From NCBI GenBank assembly GCA_019264575.1, contig JAHUZV010000017.1, forward strand, positions 62,001 to 126,000: 64,000 bases of DNA, read 5' to 3'. Source of the stretch: Vulcanococcus sp. Its GTDB lineage: Bacteria; Cyanobacteriota; Cyanobacteriia; PCC-6307; Cyanobiaceae. Shown here one piece after another: positions 61,119 through 64,000 of the stretch. How positions within the stretch are numbered: the stretch's first letter is position 1; each line of letters starts with the position of its first letter. The notes beneath the pieces were generated by a model that was not told the origin of the DNA, searched no databases, and saw nothing but the letters and a program-made list of their open reading frames with translations. The position numbers and the translations under genes are program-made.

Positions 61119-62945
61119 CTAAGCCTGGCTGAGCGCCTCACCTTCCAGCCGAGCCATGGCATCGAAGGCCAGCGACTCATGCTGGAGCTCCTCGAAACTG
61201 CCGTAAGCCTTCACAACGCCGTTTTCAAGCTCCACGATCCGATCACAACGGCGCACGGTGCTCAAACGATGGGCCACTACCAAGGTGGTGCAACGGCGAC
61301 CCACCAGCTCCAGGGCATCGATCACCTCAGACTCCGTACGGTTGTCCAGGGCACTGGTGGCCTCATCGAGCACCAGGAAACCCGAACGCCGGTAAAAAGC
61401 CCTGGCTAGCGCCAGACGCTGGCGCTGACCTCCCGACAACCGCAGACCGTTCTCGCCCACCTGGGTCTGCAGACCGTCCGGCAGCTGGGCGATCAACTCA
61501 TCCAGCTGGGCCGCTTCCAGGGCCTCCCACACCTGGTGCTCATCCACCTGCTCGGGCGGTTCCCCAAAGGCCACGTTGGCCAGCACGGTGCCGTTGAGGA
61601 GATGAATGGCCTGAGGCACATGAGCGCAATTGGCCTGCCAGGCCGGTAGTTCGAGCGCATCCACGGCGATGCCGTCGAGCTCAAGGGCACCGGCGCCCGG
61701 TGTGAGCAGCCCCAGCAGCAAGTTGGCGATCGTGCTCTTGCCACTGCCTGTGATGCCCACCAAGGCAACGCGAGAGCCCACGGGGATCGTGAGATTCACA
61801 CCCTTGAGCACCCAATCGTGGGAACTGGGGTATCGATACCAAACATCGCGCAGCCGAATGAAATGCCGAGGAGTTACCCCGGCAGGGGATGGCACGCCTG
61901 GAGATTGCAGCGTGGGGCGATCGCTGGGGAGTTGCAGCAAGGCCACCGAATCCGCCAGCAGCGGCAGGGAGCCGCGGATCCGGGTGACAGCCCTGAAAGC
62001 ATCCTGGAGCGGCGGCGTCAGCCGGAGAGCCGCAACCGAGATGGTGGCCAGAAACGGCAAGATCGCCTGAATCCGCGTGGGATCGCTGCTGAGGAGTGCC
62101 GGCAGTGCGCCTACCGCAAAGATCATCGTGATCCCCAGGGGCTCGATCAAGCCGCGGGGCAGCTCGGGCAACCACTCCGCGATCCAGATGCTCTGGCGGG
62201 ATTGTTCGGTGGCACGGCCGAACTGCGCGCAGAAATAGGGCTCACTGCTGGTGAGCTGAATGTCGCGGACGGCATGGATCGATTCGAGCAGCTGCTGCGA
62301 TGAGCGAGCTTCCATGGCCAGGCGCGTGTTGCTAGCCGCACGCAGGCGAGGCGTCACCGACACAGACACGATCAGGTAGGCGATCACCAGGCCAATCACC
62401 AGGGCCACCGACAACCAGCGGCCGATCCAAACAATCCCCAGTGAGAGCAACAGAATCGATGCCACACCACTGATCAGCTGCAACAGCGGCGTGATCACAT
62501 TGGCGGCCAGATGATTGAGGTTGGCGAGCACTCGGGAACTCAGCTCAGCTGAACTCTCAGTGAGATGAAACGCCCAGGGCTGCTGCAGGAGGCGGGCATA
62601 GATCAGATCCGAAAGATCTCGCCAAATCCGCGCCGAAAGCCTCTGCTGGCGAAACCGCAGACCAAGCTTCGCCGCCGATGCCAACCAGCAGAACAAGACA
62701 AACAGAGCCATCATCGTGATGCTCTGCTGATAGGGCTCCTGCCCGGCCCAACCGCCACCCGGCATCACAGTGCCCAAGCCGTTGCTCACCAGGGATCCTG
62801 TGAGCCTGGCGATCAACCAGACGCACGCCAAATCCAGCGCACCCGGCAGTAACGACAGGGGCATCAGCACCCGCAAAGCCCTGAGGCGCTGCGGCGGCAG
62901 CAAGCGGAACAGCTGCCGCAGCTGATGCAGGGTCTGACTACGCAT
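61119..62945 (-). CDS. MsbA-like ABC exporter (permease plus ATPase), copy 2
   Basis: The 608-residue protein is a close paralogue of copy 1. After six membrane helices it has VGSRVALVGITGSGKSTIAN near 390-405, NCAHVPQAIHLLNGTVLANV, LSGGQRQRLALARAFYRRSG near 500 and LVLDEATSALDNRTESEVID. Both copies appear catalytically complete, so they may form a heterodimer or two homodimers. GC is higher than copy 1, so the copies have diverged in base composition. The 90-base gap to copy 1 (61029-61118) shows no clear gene or terminator. Confidence 0.9.
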   Translation of the reverse strand: MRSQTLHQLRQLFRLLPPQRLRALRVLMPLSLLPGALDLACVWLIARLTGSLVSNGLGTVMPGGGWAGQEPYQQSITMMALFVLFCWLASAAKLGLRFRQQRLSARIWRDLSDLIYARLLQQPWAFHLTESSAELSSRVLANLNHLAANVITPLLQLISGVASILLLSLGIVWIGRWLSVALVIGLVIAYLIVSVSVTPRLRAASNTRLAMEARSSQQLLESIHAVRDIQLTSSEPYFCAQFGRATEQSRQSIWIAEWLPELPRGLIEPLGITMIFAVGALPALLSSDPTRIQAILPFLATISVAALRLTPPLQDAFRAVTRIRGSLPLLADSVALLQLPSDRPTLQSPGVPSPAGVTPRHFIRLRDVWYRYPSSHDWVLKGVNLTIPVGSRVALVGITGSGKSTIANLLLGLLTPGAGALELDGIAVDALELPAWQANCAHVPQAIHLLNGTVLANVAFGEPPEQVDEHQVWEALEAAQLDELIAQLPDGLQTQVGENGLRLSGGQRQRLALARAFYRRSGFLVLDEATSALDNRTESEVIDALELVGRRCTTLVVAHRLSTVRRCDRIVELENGVVKAYGSFEELQHESLAFDAMARLEGEALSQA

Positions 62946-62969
62946 GCAAGGAAATTATCGGTTTGAGCT

Positions 62970-64000
62970 TCACTGCCGCAGCTGCCAATCCAAGGCGAGG
63001 CCAGCAATCCGATTGGCGAGGCTCTGGCGGAGACACTGCCGAACGAATCCGCCCCGAGGACAGTCGGTCAACGCAGGTTCACCTGCAGCGATGCGGTCCC
63101 AGTGCTGATTCACCTGCTCAAGGGTTGCGCGCCAACGCTGGGCGAGCGCCTGCTCTGAGGTGTTGCCCAGCAACTGCTCTAACGCCTCGGGCTGGGGCTG
63201 CCAGGCCTGGGGGTTCTGCACAGCTGCGCTGATTCGATCGAGATCCGCCGCCAGGGTGCCAGCGCCCAGTTGATGGCCGAGCACGCCTGGATCGAGGTTG
63301 TCGGCGAGAGCATGGTTGAGGCTGCTGAACACCACGCAGCCGCAGGCCAGGGCTTCGATCGGGGGCAAGCCAAAACCCTCGCTCACGCCGCGACCACGCC
63401 AGTAGGGAGCGGAGTCGTAGAGGTAAACAGCCGAACGATTGAACAGATCGACGAGGTCATCCACCCAACCGCTCTGCACTTCCACCCGCAGGCCGCGGGC
63501 CCGAAGAGCCGGCACCAGCCTCTCCAGCGCATAGCGGCTGCTCTTGCGCTGCTGCACCAACACATCAATGGAGCGAGGCCCTGAGGAGCCCCGTGCACCG
63601 CGCTGCAGCCACATCGGCTCGAGCGCGTTAGGCACCAAAAACAGGGGATTGCGCGGCGCACGATCACCCCAATACCCGAGCGTGTTGCGGCTGACCGCCA
63701 ACACAGGCACACCAGCCGGCAGATCAAAGCCATAGCCGCTGCTATGGGCGTGATAAGCGGTGGCTCTTCCCCGCAAACGCCTGAGCAACTGCGGCACATC
63801 AAACCCCCAGCTCACCAGCCAGAGGGGTTGGCCAGGCGCGCATCCGGGTTGTTCAAGCCGGAGCAGATCAGCGAGAAAGGGATGGTCAGGCTCCCGCTGC
63901 CGGTAAGTCACCAGCTGCACACGGGCGAACTGTTCCAGCAGGCGGGCGGTCTGAAGCTCCACCAGCAGCCCGCCACAGCGGAACCGGCCGGTGGTGCCGG
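62970..64000 (-). CDS. glycosyltransferase, 5' end outside window
   Basis: The frame is open to the right edge. At the edge, residues read GTTGRFRCGGLLVELQTARL followed by VQLVTYRQREPDHPFLADLL, a typical GT-B N-terminus, so a start at GTG 63962 would cut the domain. Other blocks are PLFLVPNALEPMWLQRG, IDVLVQQRKSSRYALERLVP, SAVYLYDSAPYWRGRGVSEG and FGLPPIEALACGCVVFSSLN, the donor-binding E-x7-E-type element. I infer a GT4-like enzyme acting with the ABC exporters downstream (24 bases away). Confidence 0.82.
   Translation of the reverse strand, partial: GTTGRFRCGGLLVELQTARLLEQFARVQLVTYRQREPDHPFLADLLRLEQPGCAPGQPLWLVSWGFDVPQLLRRLRGRATAYHAHSSGYGFDLPAGVPVLAVSRNTLGYWGDRAPRNPLFLVPNALEPMWLQRGARGSSGPRSIDVLVQQRKSSRYALERLVPALRARGLRVEVQSGWVDDLVDLFNRSAVYLYDSAPYWRGRGVSEGFGLPPIEALACGCVVFSSLNHALADNLDPGVLGHQLGAGTLAADLDRISAAVQNPQAWQPQPEALEQLLGNTSEQALAQRWRATLEQVNQHWDRIAAGEPALTDCPRGGFVRQCLRQSLANRIAGLALDWQLRQ

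Overview
The window looks like chromosome of a high-GC unicellular picocyanobacterium (Synechococcus/Cyanobium type, alpha-cyanobacterial). The evidence is oxygenic photosynthesis genes (psbE-psbF-psbL-psbJ, ycf48, membrane-anchored rubredoxin), cyanobacterial NDH-1 genes (ndhC-ndhK-ndhJ), the magnesium chelatase D subunit (chlD), an apocarotenoid oxygenase, and a PsbJ with the long N-terminus I associate with picocyanobacteria. Gene density is very high. No gap exceeds 300 bases; the largest, about 180 bases, lies at 26228-26410. Many neighbours share ATGA or TGATG stop/start overlaps. I saw no IS element, prophage or CRISPR array.

Layout. 1-12.4 kb: a WecG-like glycosyltransferase cut by the left edge, a GH15/phosphorylase-kinase-like protein, a Gfo/Idh/MocA oxidoreductase, a CorC-type membrane protein, an FKBP prolyl isomerase fused to RTX repeats, tRNA-Met, an exported hypothetical, pyrE, ygfZ, a RecB-like nuclease and a phosphohexomutase. 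12.4-19.4 kb: rdgB, a large SWM/beta-propeller/RTX exoprotein, a SIMPL protein, YciI, a carotenoid oxygenase, hisB and a stand-alone Nif11 mini-protein. 19.4-34.1 kb: fabI, a photolyase-like FAD domain followed by a separate photolyase-like alpha/beta domain, a lipoprotein, a thioredoxin-fold protein, a DegT aminotransferase, a full photolyase, a NUDIX hydrolase, an inserted low-GC propeller gene, folK, a membrane protein, chlD, and MlaD/MlaF-like lipid transport genes. 34.2-39.7 kb is the photosynthesis core: yvcK, ndhJ-K-C, rubA, ycf48, psbEFLJ and a clear terminator.

39.7-64 kb is largely a surface-polysaccharide region of lower and more variable GC, nearly all on the minus strand. hisS leads an apparent operon gmd-fcl-UDP-glucuronate decarboxylase-UDP-glucose dehydrogenase-UDP-glucuronate epimerase. 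It would make GDP-fucose, UDP-glucuronate, UDP-xylose and UDP-galacturonate. Beside it are galE, an O-antigen-ligase-like membrane protein and a GT2 glycosyltransferase. Further right come three sulfotransferase-like proteins, a GT-A-like protein, two GT1-type glycosyltransferases and two tandem MsbA-like ABC exporters, interrupted by pcrA and cca. Together these suggest synthesis, sulfation and export of a fucose/xylose/uronic-acid glycan.

The observations I find most unusual are the split and gene-order-permuted photolyase pair, the probably secreted FKBP-RTX isomerase that shares its C-terminal module with the large exoprotein, the stand-alone Nif11 protein, the Vgb-like propeller inserted between housekeeping genes, and the sulfotransferase-rich glycan locus. 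All functions are from motif recognition by eye; no search was run.
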